Assembly (NCBI GenBank): GCA_965223465.1
Contig: OZ245025.1
Location: 1,116,001 to 1,180,000 of the forward strand
Reading direction: 5' to 3'
From: JAAELZ01 sp965223465
GTDB lineage: Bacteria > Pseudomonadota > Gammaproteobacteria > Arenicellales > Poriferihabitantaceae
Length of the DNA: 64,000 nt
In this document: in pieces, positions 9,255 through 17,087 of the stretch
Position numbering within the stretch: position 1 is the first letter of the stretch
Layout: each line of letters begins with the position of its first letter
Made by a program: the position numbers and the translations under genes
Notes under the pieces: generated by a model
Seen by the model: only the letters and a program-made list of their open reading frames with translations
Told to the model about the DNA's origin: nothing
Database searches by the model: none

Positions 9255-10821
9255 CATCGCCCTCCGTTTGTGTTTGCTTGCTTTGACCACCCTCACTATC
9301 GTGGTGATCGTTTAAGTCGTGCTCTGCGTTACCCGTGAATACCATGCCGTCCTTGTCGCACTGCTCTCGGAAGGTTTTCTCCTCCCGATAGACCTCGTCC
9401 GGGTCTGAGCCCCGGCGGCGCACCGCTTCCGGCGTACTCATCAAGCCCAGCTGAATGCTGCGCTCGATACCCTTGGCCTCCTTGTCTGGATCAATCCACG
9501 GCATCGCCTGCATTTGAAACATCACATCATGCAGAGTATTCATATCCAGATCGGCCGGGATATCCAAAACCCCGGCCAGCAACGCCATATCAATCACCCG
9601 GTAAATAGTCGGCTGAATCATCTGGTCAACGTAGTCAGCGCCCAGCGTTTCATAAGCGCTCCATTGCTCGACCAGCTCCTGACGCTGCGCCGAATAGGTG
9701 CCGTTGTAATCCTTTGAAAATGACGAATACGACAAATTCAAGCCGCCGGATGCGCGCCGCATCTGCATGCTGAGAAAGCCTTCCGCATTAGAATTTGGTC
9801 GCTGCGTGTCGATCGTGCCTACGTCCTCGCCCGGGCGCAGATCATCGAACACCAGGCCAGGCCGAAACTTGAGCTCGCGCTCACACTTTTCGCCGTCTTT
9901 GTAATCTTCCGGCAATCCCTTTTTGATATAAGCCGACATCGACGCCGCCACCTTGGCCGCGATGCGCTCTGAATCTTCATAATCCTTGATATCCATCAAC
10001 CGAATGAACGACGATGCAAACATCGAAATACCCCGCGCTTGATGCAAGCGCTTGATCATCGCCGCGTGCAGCATGCGATCTGCTGGCACGGTTTTCGTCT
10101 CGCCAAATGCCTTGAAACTATCCGCATCACCCGGGTGGCCTTTCATCACCTGATACGCCCGCGCCTGACCCCATGCGTTGTGCTGAATGCCGTGCACAAT
10201 ACCCTTGTTCGGATCATTCGCCGAAAACGGCACAAAATCCGCCTCCAAGAACTCCAGCGACAAGGGCACCGCACTGCTATGCCGCAAACCTGCAATCTTG
10301 CCGGGCAGTAATTGCGTAAAATGCTCGCCATCGCGTGCCCAGGAACGAAACCCCAACCGCTGACACTTTGGCATAATTCATTTTGCGCGTGACTTCCGGA
10401 CGCCACGCCCAGTCATCGATCACCCGCTTGAGCTGTTGCGCGAAAGTCCCGATTAATCTCGCCATCGTTGTTTTTCGGGACGGGCTGAACTCCCTACCCC
10501 ACGCGCACCGATTACCGTATTCGATAAGACGTTCAGCGCATTGTCCGCGATATCCAGATTGCGCTCTAAATGGCGCGCTTGTGCGCGCAAGGCCGGCGCC
10601 GATTGACCCGCTAACGCTTCTCCGCTGCGGATTTCCTTGATAACTTTTCGATAGGGTGACGCCTGGTCGGCTTCGTATCCGGTTAATAACGCCATGGTCT
10701 GCCGTGCCTGGTGGCGCTGCACGCCCTTAATCGGGGCAAAATATGCGATTAATCGATCAAATAAATTGCCCTGCCGGACAACCTGCGCCGTCTTTTCCGT
10801 GGGCATATGTAAATCGTTCAT
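9247..10821 (-). pseudogene. phage portal protein (lambda type), reading frame broken by two compensating single-base shifts
   Basis: The gene reads as portal protein in three pieces. An N-terminal part (MNDLHMPTEK to SSARPEK) stops at a TAA near 10453. A middle part with WRPEVTRKMNYAK lies in the -1 frame. The C-terminal 370 residues (CQRLGFRSWARDGEHF onward, with DDLRPGEDV and SYSSFSKDYNGTY) are back in the first frame. One missing base in the A run at 10471-10475 and one extra base in the AAA at 10367-10369 would restore a continuous protein of about 524 residues, normal for the family. Both changes are in short A runs, so sequencing error is a real alternative to decay. The portal is the DNA channel and packaging ring of the head. 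Confidence 0.85.
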
Positions 10822-11054
10822 GAATTGAACGTCGCCGTCGACGCAAAAGAACGCGAGCCATCACAGCCCGACGCTTGGCGTTTTAGCTGGTCTACCTTGC
10901 GCTGCCACTCCCGTCGACCCGCGCGTATCTCGCCCAAATCCGGCAAACTCCATTCACGATTACCCCAGGCGACCTTGTGGCCCAACAGCACTTCTTGCTC
11001 GGCCTGAATGTAACCATCCAGAATCGCTTGCGCATCTTCCAAAGTAATCGACAC
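10818..11054 (-). CDS. gpW-like head-tail joining protein (DUF6148-like)
   Basis: A 78-residue protein with the sequence style of lambda gpW and DUF6148 proteins: MSITLEDAQAILDGYIQAEQ, a short beta turn with EWSLPDLGEI, then RAGRREWQRKVDQLKR. It begins with GTG after a GAGGGTG Shine-Dalgarno. Its stop overlaps the portal ATG by four bases. gpW plugs the portal after DNA packaging. The terminase-W-portal order of lambda is kept, but with an insert between terminase and W. Confidence 0.8.
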   Translation of the reverse strand: MSITLEDAQAILDGYIQAEQEVLLGHKVAWGNREWSLPDLGEIRAGRREWQRKVDQLKRQASGCDGSRSFASTATFNS

Positions 11055-11100
11055 TAAGCCACCCTCACAGCGCCAAATGCAGCACCCAAAGCAATCAAAC

Positions 11101-11274
11101 TATTCACCTGTGTATTTTTCATCGGTGAATATCGTAGAGATAAGCCAGTCCCATTTCCTCCCAAAGAGTGGGACTGATTTTGCTTAAAATTTAGGCAGCG
11201 AAAATCGCTAAGATATTGATTTTTATAAACTCCGGTTTTTCCGCCAGTTCCACTTTTTCCCAAAGCGTGGGATT
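11101..11274. repeat. three dyads with 15-base loops in a gene-free segment
   Basis: The 224 bases between the W-like gene and the next gene upstream hold no convincing gene. They contain two 31-base direct repeats (11145-11175 and 11244-11274, 25 of 31 identical, exactly 99 bases apart). Each contains an inverted repeat with 7-base arms around a 15-base loop (AGTCCCA/TGGGACT in the first). The second keeps pairing by G-U changes. A third dyad at 11101-11131 has 8-base arms TATTCACC/GGTGAATA and again a 15-base loop. They could be RNA hairpins or protein sites for the neighbouring Mor-like activator. Confidence 0.7.
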
Positions 11275-11278
11275 ATTT

Positions 11279-11512
11279 TTATTTTTTGCCCCTGTTTTTT
11301 GCCACTTTTTTGGCAATTTTTTCTGACTTACCAAAAGCAGCTGCCCGATCCTTGTCGGTAAAGCGGCCATCTTTGCCTATGGCTTTTAACGCCTCCGCAC
11401 TTACCCCTGTTGCCTGTCTAATCCTTGCGCAAAATCCATTAAAACCCGGGTCATTAATAAGCGCCAATGATGCCTTCCATGCACTTTTTACTGATGACCT
11501 ATGATCCGACAT
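11279..11512 (-). CDS. small basic phage protein, unknown
   Basis: A 77-residue Lys/Ala-rich protein (MSDHRSSVKSAWKASLALIN at the start, a basic KKVAKNRGKK end) directly after the Mor-like regulator with a 2-base gap. The Lys-rich helical C-terminus could bind nucleic acid. I do not recognise a family. Placement in the insert between terminase and W suggests an accessory or regulatory gene rather than a virion protein. Confidence 0.55.
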   Translation of the reverse strand: MSDHRSSVKSAWKASLALINDPGFNGFCARIRQATGVSAEALKAIGKDGRFTDKDRAAAFGKSEKIAKKVAKNRGKK

Positions 11513-11514
11513 AT

Positions 11515-11802
11515 CTAAACTTTGCGCCCAAGGTATCGATACAATGTAGTCCGACCGATACCCAACCGATCACACACTTCCTGAGCATTGGTACCGGTGT
11601 ACATCTGGCGCGCCATATCACATACATCCGTCTTATTACGATCAACCGGGATATACATCGTCGTCCCGCCGTGTGACTTACGCAAGTCGTCGATCTGCTC
11701 CTCCACCAGCGCGGCGGCAACCACCTCACTCACCCCCAACCCCCGACACAACGTGCGCGTCATGGTTCGCTCGACTTTTTCAACCCCTACACTCACCGGC
11801 AT
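11515..11802 (-). CDS. Mor-family transcriptional activator
   Basis: A 95-residue protein that resembles the Mu Mor/C regulator family. It has a dimerisation region with GGTTMYIPVDR (the Mor GG..YIP hallmark), followed by a C-terminal helix-turn-helix CDRLGIGRTTLYRYL. Mor proteins activate middle or late phage promoters by binding a dyad upstream of -10. It is located just upstream of a non-coding segment with three dyads that precedes the head genes, so it may activate the head-tail operon from there. That link is inference. Confidence 0.8.
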   Translation of the reverse strand: MPVSVGVEKVERTMTRTLCRGLGVSEVVAAALVEEQIDDLRKSHGGTTMYIPVDRNKTDVCDMARQMYTGTNAQEVCDRLGIGRTTLYRYLGRKV

Positions 11803-11811
11803 ATTGACCTC

Positions 11812-12450
11812 TTATATTTGACTACTAACTATCGACCTAATAACACTACGTGCTTTAAGCCAACAGAACCGATCGTTGCTATTTCTTACACCCGTTTCCA
11901 TATCAATCCACCATCCGTCATCTGCTACTCTCCTGATCTTCCGTAATACATCGACAACATTATTCGGCGCTATGCCGCCAGCAAACCCAACTGGCCTGCT
12001 TGTACGCGGCTTGATCCATGTGTCTGGACACACACCCCTACCGCCAGAATCATCTACCAAAATGGCATGGTTTTTAAGTGTCGACGCCAATAATGGTTCG
12101 TTAAACTTGTTGTTTTGAGTAATAAACGTGATTTCCGGATACGCTTCACACAAGAACTCCAATGTTAGCTCCCCGACATCTCCGTTAACTTGAACCCTGT
12201 CAACCATTCCCAATATATTGTTAGGTACAGTTCCGTGGCAGGCCTGCATAAGGGCTTCTTTCCCGCACAAATGCAACGCCTTTCGTCCCCCAATATTGCT
12301 TAGTATTCTGGCAGCCTCAGCAGGATAGGGGTATCTTTTTTGGTTCGGCTGATTGCTTCTCGTGACGCTATATAACACTGCCATTTCACAAGTCATTGGC
12401 AATGACTTTATCTCCGTTCGATTATCAACACCCGTGAATGTAACCATCAT
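11812..12450 (-). CDS. TrpF-like beta/alpha-barrel protein, function unknown
   Basis: A 212-residue protein that looks like a phosphoribosylanthranilate isomerase-type barrel. It has an N-terminal VTFTGVDNRTE strand, KALHLCGKEA in the middle, AILVDDSGGRG near residue 135, VGFAGGIAPNNVVDVL and a final WWIDMETGVRN. These match the places of the TrpF phosphate-binding and glycine-rich loops. It is translationally coupled to the large terminase (ATG overlaps its TGA, GAGGAG Shine-Dalgarno). Tryptophan synthesis by a phage is unlikely. Related stand-alone barrel proteins occur in phages and plasmids without a known role. No trp genes are near. Confidence 0.6.
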   Translation of the reverse strand: MMVTFTGVDNRTEIKSLPMTCEMAVLYSVTRSNQPNQKRYPYPAEAARILSNIGGRKALHLCGKEALMQACHGTVPNNILGMVDRVQVNGDVGELTLEFLCEAYPEITFITQNNKFNEPLLASTLKNHAILVDDSGGRGVCPDTWIKPRTSRPVGFAGGIAPNNVVDVLRKIRRVADDGWWIDMETGVRNSNDRFCWLKARSVIRSIVSSQI

Positions 12451-14378
12451 AAATTCCACTCCTCAGACCCAAAACCTTGGTTTTTCGGTTGCGCTGGCGG
12501 CGGTACCGGCACCGCGCCCGCTTGATGCGCCGTACCCGCAAATAAATCCAGGTTCGCCGGGTTGATCTGCTCCTCAAGTCGCGCCCAATCACTTTCGCGG
12601 TTTCGGTGGATCGCCACATCCGGGCTCAACGCCGCCGCATAGGCGTAGACGATAAGGTCGGTTTGCTCATTACGCTGCGCCGGGTCCTTGACCCACTCGT
12701 ACACCTCAAACCCTTTGCGATAACGCTTGATTAATTTTTCCGCAGTGAGCTGCTCATAGTGATCCAGCGGCAGCCCTTCCGGAAAATGAATATATCCCGG
12801 CCCATGCTCCTCTTTCATATAGCGGTTGTAGATCGTGATTTTTGCCGTATCCGTGCCGATCCGCCACAACTTCACCCCGCGCTTAATCACCTTACCACGC
12901 TGGTTGACATCCACATAACTCGGCCGCCCGATCACCGCTGAGCCTTTCTTGCTCGATCCCTTGATCGCGATCATGCCGCGGTGCTGATTTTCCCGCACCC
13001 AGTTATACATTTCGTGCGTATAGTGCCCGCCCGTATCGACCGCCACACAGCTCACATCGACACGAATACCATGCTCGGTCGCAAAACCATCACCCCATAG
13101 CCAGTTTTCCATCTCGGTTCGGGTTTTCTTATCGCCCGGATCGCCATAGACCACATGCGTCGCAATAGTCCAGGTCTCCTCACCACGCCCGAAACCATAG
13201 ATCGCCCCCTCGAGTCGGTTGTCCTGACAATCCACCGCCGCAGTTAATACCAGCGCTCCTTCGGGTATGATCCCGATCTCATACGGCTCCGCCCGCGCCT
13301 GCAGCATCGCCGGCTTGATTTCGTTAACCTGCTCTTTCCAGGTTTCCGCCAGCGTGGTATTGGTCCAGGTCTTGAGCTTTTCCAGGTTCCCTTTGGCTTC
13401 CAGGAAGTTCCGCACAATCTCCTCCCACGACTCCCAGCCCAGCGGCGAATACAATGACGACAAATGAAACGATCGCCGGTTCTTTGGTGCATCTGGGTTT
13501 TCAGGGATCCATTCACCCTGCGCCAGCATCGTTTCTTTGTGATATTCCTCGATCTCGGCAGCACAGTGCGCGCACATATAGACCGCCGTTTCCGGTCGAT
13601 GCACCGGGGTTTTCTGCCAGCGCATATTTTTCCATTCAAGTTTTTGCTTCTCACCGCAGTGCGGGCACGGCACGTGGTAATAGCACTGATCCCCCGCATC
13701 GAACTCCCGCTCTATACGCGACACCTCTGCCGTGGTCGGCGTCGACGGCATAAATATCTTTTTCCGTCCGTATGTTTTAGTCCGGTTAATCGCCAGGTCG
13801 ACCGGGTCGCCCTCCCCATCCACATCCCCAGGGTAAGCATCGATCTCATCCAAAAATAAATAACGTACCGGCATTGACCGCAGCGAGGATGCTGAATTCG
13901 CCCCCGACACCACCAATATCCCGCCATCAAACTCTTTCGATAAAAGCGTATTGCCAGAGTCGCGCGAGCGCGCATCGGCAATCTTGTCAGTCAAGCACGG
14001 CATCTCCTCAATCATCGGCTGGAATCGTTGCCGCGACCAGCGCTTGCCCATGTCGATAGTCGGCTGTACCGCCATCATGGGGCCAGGCACATGGTCAATC
14101 GTATACGCCACCCAATTGTTGCCGATTTCAGTGCCCGCGATCTGCGCGCCTTTCATCAAGGCGATCCGCTGCACATCCGATGTGACCGACAAACACTCCA
14201 TAATTTCTGCCATAAACGGCACGCGCGATGTCCGCCACTTTCCCGGCTCGGACGACGCCTTGCTGGACAACACGCGCTTTTCATCCGCCCATTCGACTAA
14301 CGAGACCGGCGGCTCGGGTCGTATCCCCTCGCCAAACCCAATCGCAAATGCAGTGATCAAACTCGCGGCTAACATCAT
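12447..14378 (-). CDS. terminase large subunit, GpA family
   Basis: A protein of 643 residues, close to lambda gpA (641). An ATPase domain has an atypical Walker A (MKGAQIAGTE, residues about 75-84) and Walker B YLFLDEIDAYP. Next is a zinc-ribbon insert (CPHCGEKQ and CAHC). A nuclease domain with acidic residues (VAVDTGGHY, EQTDLIVYAYA) follows. It cuts cos and pumps DNA into the prohead. The chosen ATG overlaps the stop of the small zinc protein as ATGA, with GAGG five bases before. A GTG two codons upstream is possible. Confidence 0.97.
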   Translation of the reverse strand: MMLAASLITAFAIGFGEGIRPEPPVSLVEWADEKRVLSSKASSEPGKWRTSRVPFMAEIMECLSVTSDVQRIALMKGAQIAGTEIGNNWVAYTIDHVPGPMMAVQPTIDMGKRWSRQRFQPMIEEMPCLTDKIADARSRDSGNTLLSKEFDGGILVVSGANSASSLRSMPVRYLFLDEIDAYPGDVDGEGDPVDLAINRTKTYGRKKIFMPSTPTTAEVSRIEREFDAGDQCYYHVPCPHCGEKQKLEWKNMRWQKTPVHRPETAVYMCAHCAAEIEEYHKETMLAQGEWIPENPDAPKNRRSFHLSSLYSPLGWESWEEIVRNFLEAKGNLEKLKTWTNTTLAETWKEQVNEIKPAMLQARAEPYEIGIIPEGALVLTAAVDCQDNRLEGAIYGFGRGEETWTIATHVVYGDPGDKKTRTEMENWLWGDGFATEHGIRVDVSCVAVDTGGHYTHEMYNWVRENQHRGMIAIKGSSKKGSAVIGRPSYVDVNQRGKVIKRGVKLWRIGTDTAKITIYNRYMKEEHGPGYIHFPEGLPLDHYEQLTAEKLIKRYRKGFEVYEWVKDPAQRNEQTDLIVYAYAAALSPDVAIHRNRESDWARLEEQINPANLDLFAGTAHQAGAVPVPPPAQPKNQGFGSEEWNL

Positions 14379-14578
14379 CGACACCTCACGTCACGCCGAG
14401 CACCCGATCCCCGCTTTATCGGTATTTGATTGCTTGGCATACTGCCACGATCTCTCGGTCCATGACTAGCCTGGACAACATGCTTGCAGTCCAGACACTT
14501 GACGCGCGTAAACCCAAAACGCCTGAATACGTGATAATCCAGATGATCGCTTCCGCACTTTGTGCACTGCTCAATCAT
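14375..14578 (-). CDS. small zinc-ribbon protein between the terminase subunits
   Basis: A 67-residue protein with two Cys pairs (CTKCGSDH and CLDCKH), a likely zinc ribbon, and a basic tail. The start is chosen because ATG overlaps the stop of the small terminase (ATGA), and its own stop overlaps the large terminase start in the same way. It lies in the packaging operon where many phages carry a small zinc finger, but its role is not known. It could assist cos binding. Confidence 0.65.
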   Translation of the reverse strand: MIEQCTKCGSDHLDYHVFRRFGFTRVKCLDCKHVVQASHGPRDRGSMPSNQIPIKRGSGARRDVRCR

Positions 14579-15135
14579 ATCCCCACCCAGTGCGCGCAAT
14601 CTTCACCACCACACAATTTCAACCGCTCTGCATCCACCGCGGCATCACCCTGCTCGGCCATGTCCGCGATCAATGCAAGTGACTCATTCAACTCCTTTTC
14701 CAGCTCTCGATAGATTTGGTCTGCGTCATCCACCGCCGCAAAGCGTACAGACACCCGGGCGGGGATATTCATGATGGTGTTACGCAGCCCGCGCGCCAGG
14801 CTATACGCTGCCCGCCGCTCCTTTTCCTTGTTCACCATCAACCCTTCTTTTTCCTTGCGCTGCAGCTCAGTCAACGCCGCCTTTTCACGCAAATAATGCG
14901 CGCGACTGTTCTCCGCGTCAGCCCTCGCCGCACGATCGATTCCACCGTCCAACTTATTCGGTATCAACGCATTTAGATACTTGACATACCCCTGCACCGA
15001 CCGAAATAAATCATAACGACCACGGCCGGCCTTAACCATCACATCATCTGCAGCAAGCTGCTGTACTCGCCTCGCGGACAAATCCAGCAACTCTGCCAGC
15101 TTATCCACTTCGATTATTTTTAACCCCTTACCCAT
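14575..15135 (-). CDS. terminase small subunit, Nu1-like
   Basis: A 186-residue protein, close to lambda Nu1 (181). It has an N-terminal winged helix (VDKLAELLDLSARRVQQLAA) for cosB binding, a helical middle rich in Glu/Lys/Arg, and a hydrophobic C-terminal part that would contact the large subunit. Directly upstream lie a cos-like segment and a Nu1-site-like sequence, as in lambda. It is coupled to the small zinc-ribbon gene. Confidence 0.9.
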   Translation of the reverse strand: MGKGLKIIEVDKLAELLDLSARRVQQLAADDVMVKAGRGRYDLFRSVQGYVKYLNALIPNKLDGGIDRAARADAENSRAHYLREKAALTELQRKEKEGLMVNKEKERRAAYSLARGLRNTIMNIPARVSVRFAAVDDADQIYRELEKELNESLALIADMAEQGDAAVDAERLKLCGGEDCAHWVGI

Positions 15136-15200
15136 CCGCGCTATTTTCTGATATCGCTCATGAGTCTAAATAACCGCATATATATCATGCACTTACAAGA

Positions 15201-15285
15201 CGAAACGAAACGCCAATAATCAACCCTATCACTAATAAATTTCCGCGGCCGGGGTACCCGTAAGGGGAGGCCTCCAGGGAGTACC
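15201..15285 (-). other. putative cos site (cosN-like palindrome plus cosB-like box)
   Basis: The segment before the small terminase gene has a perfect 10-base palindrome GGAGGCCTCC (15266-15275) nested between GGTACC and GTACC boxes. Closer to the gene, on the minus strand, lies CGTTTCGTTTCG (15201-15212), which resembles the lambda R sites bound by Nu1. The order cosN, cosB, Nu1 gene is that of lambda. The nicking positions cannot be told from sequence. The rest of the 178-base gap holds nothing else I recognise. Confidence 0.5.
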
Positions 15286-15313
15286 TTTTTTATTTGGCTG
15301 GCCTTAATGTTCA

Positions 15314-15721
15314 TCATTCTGCCGCTACCGCCCTAGGCAATAGATCAGGTCGGCTTAAGGTGTTAACCATACTCGCACAGGCGTAGCGGTGATGGTCTGC
15401 CTCCTCCACTCCCTTAGCCTTAGCTTCTGCTATCCCTTCGCTGTATAACCGCTCGCCCCGATCCATTGATCGCTTCAATGCCGCGGCCGCCAACCTGTTG
15501 GCCCGCGCCTCGTTATCCTCCGCGCTTTCATCCGCTGCCTTGCTCGCTGCCTTCCGTCTATTGATCTCATCGAATACGATCATGTCACCCGTCCGTCCGT
15601 CCGGGCACTCTACATGGTTATCGCATAGCCACCTGCCTGGGCCCCAGGTGTTACCCGTACTCGTCGCCGGGAAAGGACAATGCGCCCCGTTCTGCGTAGT
15701 CCATGTGCACCCTTTAGGCAT
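15314..15721 (-). CDS. zinc-binding phage protein, unknown
   Basis: A 135-residue protein. Residues 5 to 45 hold spaced Cys and His (CTW, HCPFP, WLCDNH, ECPD) that probably bind zinc. The rest is helical and Glu/Ala-rich. The start is the ATG that overlaps the stop of the O-like initiator by 8 bases; a longer frame starts inside that gene. Being last in the replication module, it may act in replication or late gene control. It does not look like lambda P or DnaC. Confidence 0.6.
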   Translation of the reverse strand: MPKGCTWTTQNGAHCPFPATSTGNTWGPGRWLCDNHVECPDGRTGDMIVFDEINRRKAASKAADESAEDNEARANRLAAAALKRSMDRGERLYSEGIAEAKAKGVEEADHHRYACASMVNTLSRPDLLPRAVAAE

Positions 15722-16667
15722 ACGCTGCCCCCTCGCCCGCTTGGTCACGCCATCGCGCCGCCACCTGATCAGACAGCCTACGCCGATACGGCCCACTCAG
15801 CTCGCCGCGCTTAGGCTTATCGTAGCCGTGCGCCTTGGCCCACCGCATCAGCTTGTTATCGTCGTCGGGGATATCCGCCCATTTAGGCCGCGGGCCTTTC
15901 GGCTTGCTGTATCCATTCTGCTTGATCTTCTTGATCACGCCCGCCAGATACGCCCCCACGCTTCCATGCACCTTACCCTGAACAACCTTATCCCCTAATT
16001 CGTTTACCACGGTCTGACGTATCCCCGGGTCAATCTTCTTAATCAGATTGCAAACAACAACAACGTCATCACTCAATGATGCAGGGATTTCCACGCCTAC
16101 CTCGCGCGCGCGTTGTTGTTGTATATTGGTTGTTTTATTAATTGGTTGTTTTATAGGCGCCGTTTTCGGCGGTAGTTTGGGCCTATTACCGCCATTATCG
16201 GCGGTATTAACCGCCGTTTTCGGCGGTAGTTTGGGCCTATTACCGCCATTATCGGCGGTATTAACCGCCGTTTTCGGCGGTAGTTGCTTAGCGCCATTTT
16301 CGGCGGTAGCGGGTGAATTCATGTAAATATGCAGATATTCCTGATAGCTTTCGCCCTTCTCTTTTCGCCCCCAATGCTGGGCAAATTCGGGCGATACCCG
16401 GTAGTAATAACTCAACCCCACTTGGTGAATATCAAGCACGCCATTTATGCGCTTTGTTGATCTGCGAACCGCCTGCGTCGATCCAAATACGCAGGGCAAT
16501 TCGTCGACTATCTTTGACTGCGCCAGGTAGTAATACTCGCGGTCGTCAACCACGATGCTCTTGCACCAAGTGGCTGCTGAGATAATCAAATCAATCAACA
16601 TCCCATCGGCCGCATTAAAGCCAAAATCCTTGCAAATAACCTGGTCAAATGTGGGCTGGTATTTCAT
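15714..16667 (-). CDS. phage replication initiator, lambda O-like
   Basis: A 317-residue protein with a winged-helix-like N-terminal domain (FNAADGMLIDLIISAATW, SKIVDELPCVFGSTQAVRRS), a low-complexity middle encoded by the origin iterons (repeats of LPPKTAVNTADNGGNRPK) and a basic C-terminal domain (GAYLAGVIKKIKQNG). As in lambda O, the protein would bind the repeats inside its own gene and recruit the host helicase. The ATG overlaps the stop of a small hydrophobic ORF (ATGA). A GTG nine codons upstream is the alternative start. No DnaC or DnaB-like loader is seen in the window. Confidence 0.75.
   Translation of the reverse strand: MKYQPTFDQVICKDFGFNAADGMLIDLIISAATWCKSIVVDDREYYYLAQSKIVDELPCVFGSTQAVRRSTKRINGVLDIHQVGLSYYYRVSPEFAQHWGRKEKGESYQEYLHIYMNSPATAENGAKQLPPKTAVNTADNGGNRPKLPPKTAVNTADNGGNRPKLPPKTAPIKQPINKTTNIQQQRAREVGVEIPASLSDDVVVVCNLIKKIDPGIRQTVVNELGDKVVQGKVHGSVGAYLAGVIKKIKQNGYSKPKGPRPKWADIPDDDNKLMRWAKAHGYDKPKRGELSGPYRRRLSDQVAARWRDQAGEGAAYA
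16155..16308. repeat. replication origin iterons inside the O-like gene
   Basis: Six copies of a 20-base dyad (consensus TACCGCC N6 GGCGGTA) lie at 16155, 16187, 16209, 16241, 16263 and 16289. The A and B types alternate, forming a 54-base unit repeated in tandem. The reading frame is kept because 54 is a multiple of three. Clustered palindromic iterons in the initiator gene are the hallmark of lambda-type origins. The AT-rich stretch between 16080 and 16160 could be the unwinding element. Confidence 0.8.
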
Positions 16668-16747
16668 GATAACAGCCAACGGATAAATGCCCACAGCAGC
16701 ATGAGCACAACGATATCCTGCAATGTCAGCGCTAACTCAATATTCAC
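16664..16747 (-). CDS. 27-residue hydrophobic peptide coupled to the O-like gene
   Basis: A GTG-initiated frame of 27 codons with one strongly hydrophobic segment (DIVVLMLLWAFIRWLLS), a likely single-pass membrane peptide. Its start lies within the end of the preceding zinc-ribbon gene and its TGA overlaps the ATG of the O-like gene. This arrangement of coupled starts supports translation. It could simply be a coupling leader. No family is recognised. Confidence 0.4.
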   Translation of the reverse strand: MNIELALTLQDIVVLMLLWAFIRWLLS

Positions 16748-17087
16748 AAGCCATCGCCTCCGCCGCGTCACTTAAGCGCCGTTCCTGCCCAGGCGATAAC
16801 GGTTGATTAAGCCCCAATCCTTTCCATACAACACGTGCCAAGCCAAGCAATTTAGGCGCATCAACGCCATAACTTTCGGCAATAACCCCCACCGTCACAA
16901 CATCCTCAAGCGGCACCCGCTCAATCGCGTCGGTGTCTCGCTTTAGCTCCCGACAGCTAGGGCACATCGCCCCGTTTTCCAGGCGCGTGCTAGACACATA
17001 CTCGCTCGAACAATCCCCGCAAATAACCCGCTTGCCGCGGCTTCGTGTGTGTGCGGAACCCAGCCCGCCGGGCTCAACATATCCCAT
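16737..17087 (-). CDS. zinc-ribbon phage protein, unknown
   Basis: A 116-residue protein with two CxxC knuckles (CGDC and CPSC) in residues 22 to 45 and a helical C-terminal half. The start is the ATG that shares one base with the CII-like stop, with GGAGG five bases before; the frame extends one codon upstream to TTG. It lies between the CII-like regulator and the replication initiator, a common place for small zinc proteins in lambdoid phages. Function is unknown. Confidence 0.65.
   Translation of the reverse strand: MGYVEPGGLGSAHTRSRGKRVICGDCSSEYVSSTRLENGAMCPSCRELKRDTDAIERVPLEDVVTVGVIAESYGVDAPKLLGLARVVWKGLGLNQPLSPGQERRLSDAAEAMACEY

Noticed and set aside
11054..11263. A 69-codon frame in the segment with three dyads
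   Set aside because: It begins with TTG, has no site and consists largely of the repeated dyad sequence, so it is better read as non-coding.
16155..16308. CRISPR-like array
   Set aside because: The repeats are palindromic 20-mers with no unique spacers of constant length and lie inside an initiator gene, so they are iterons.
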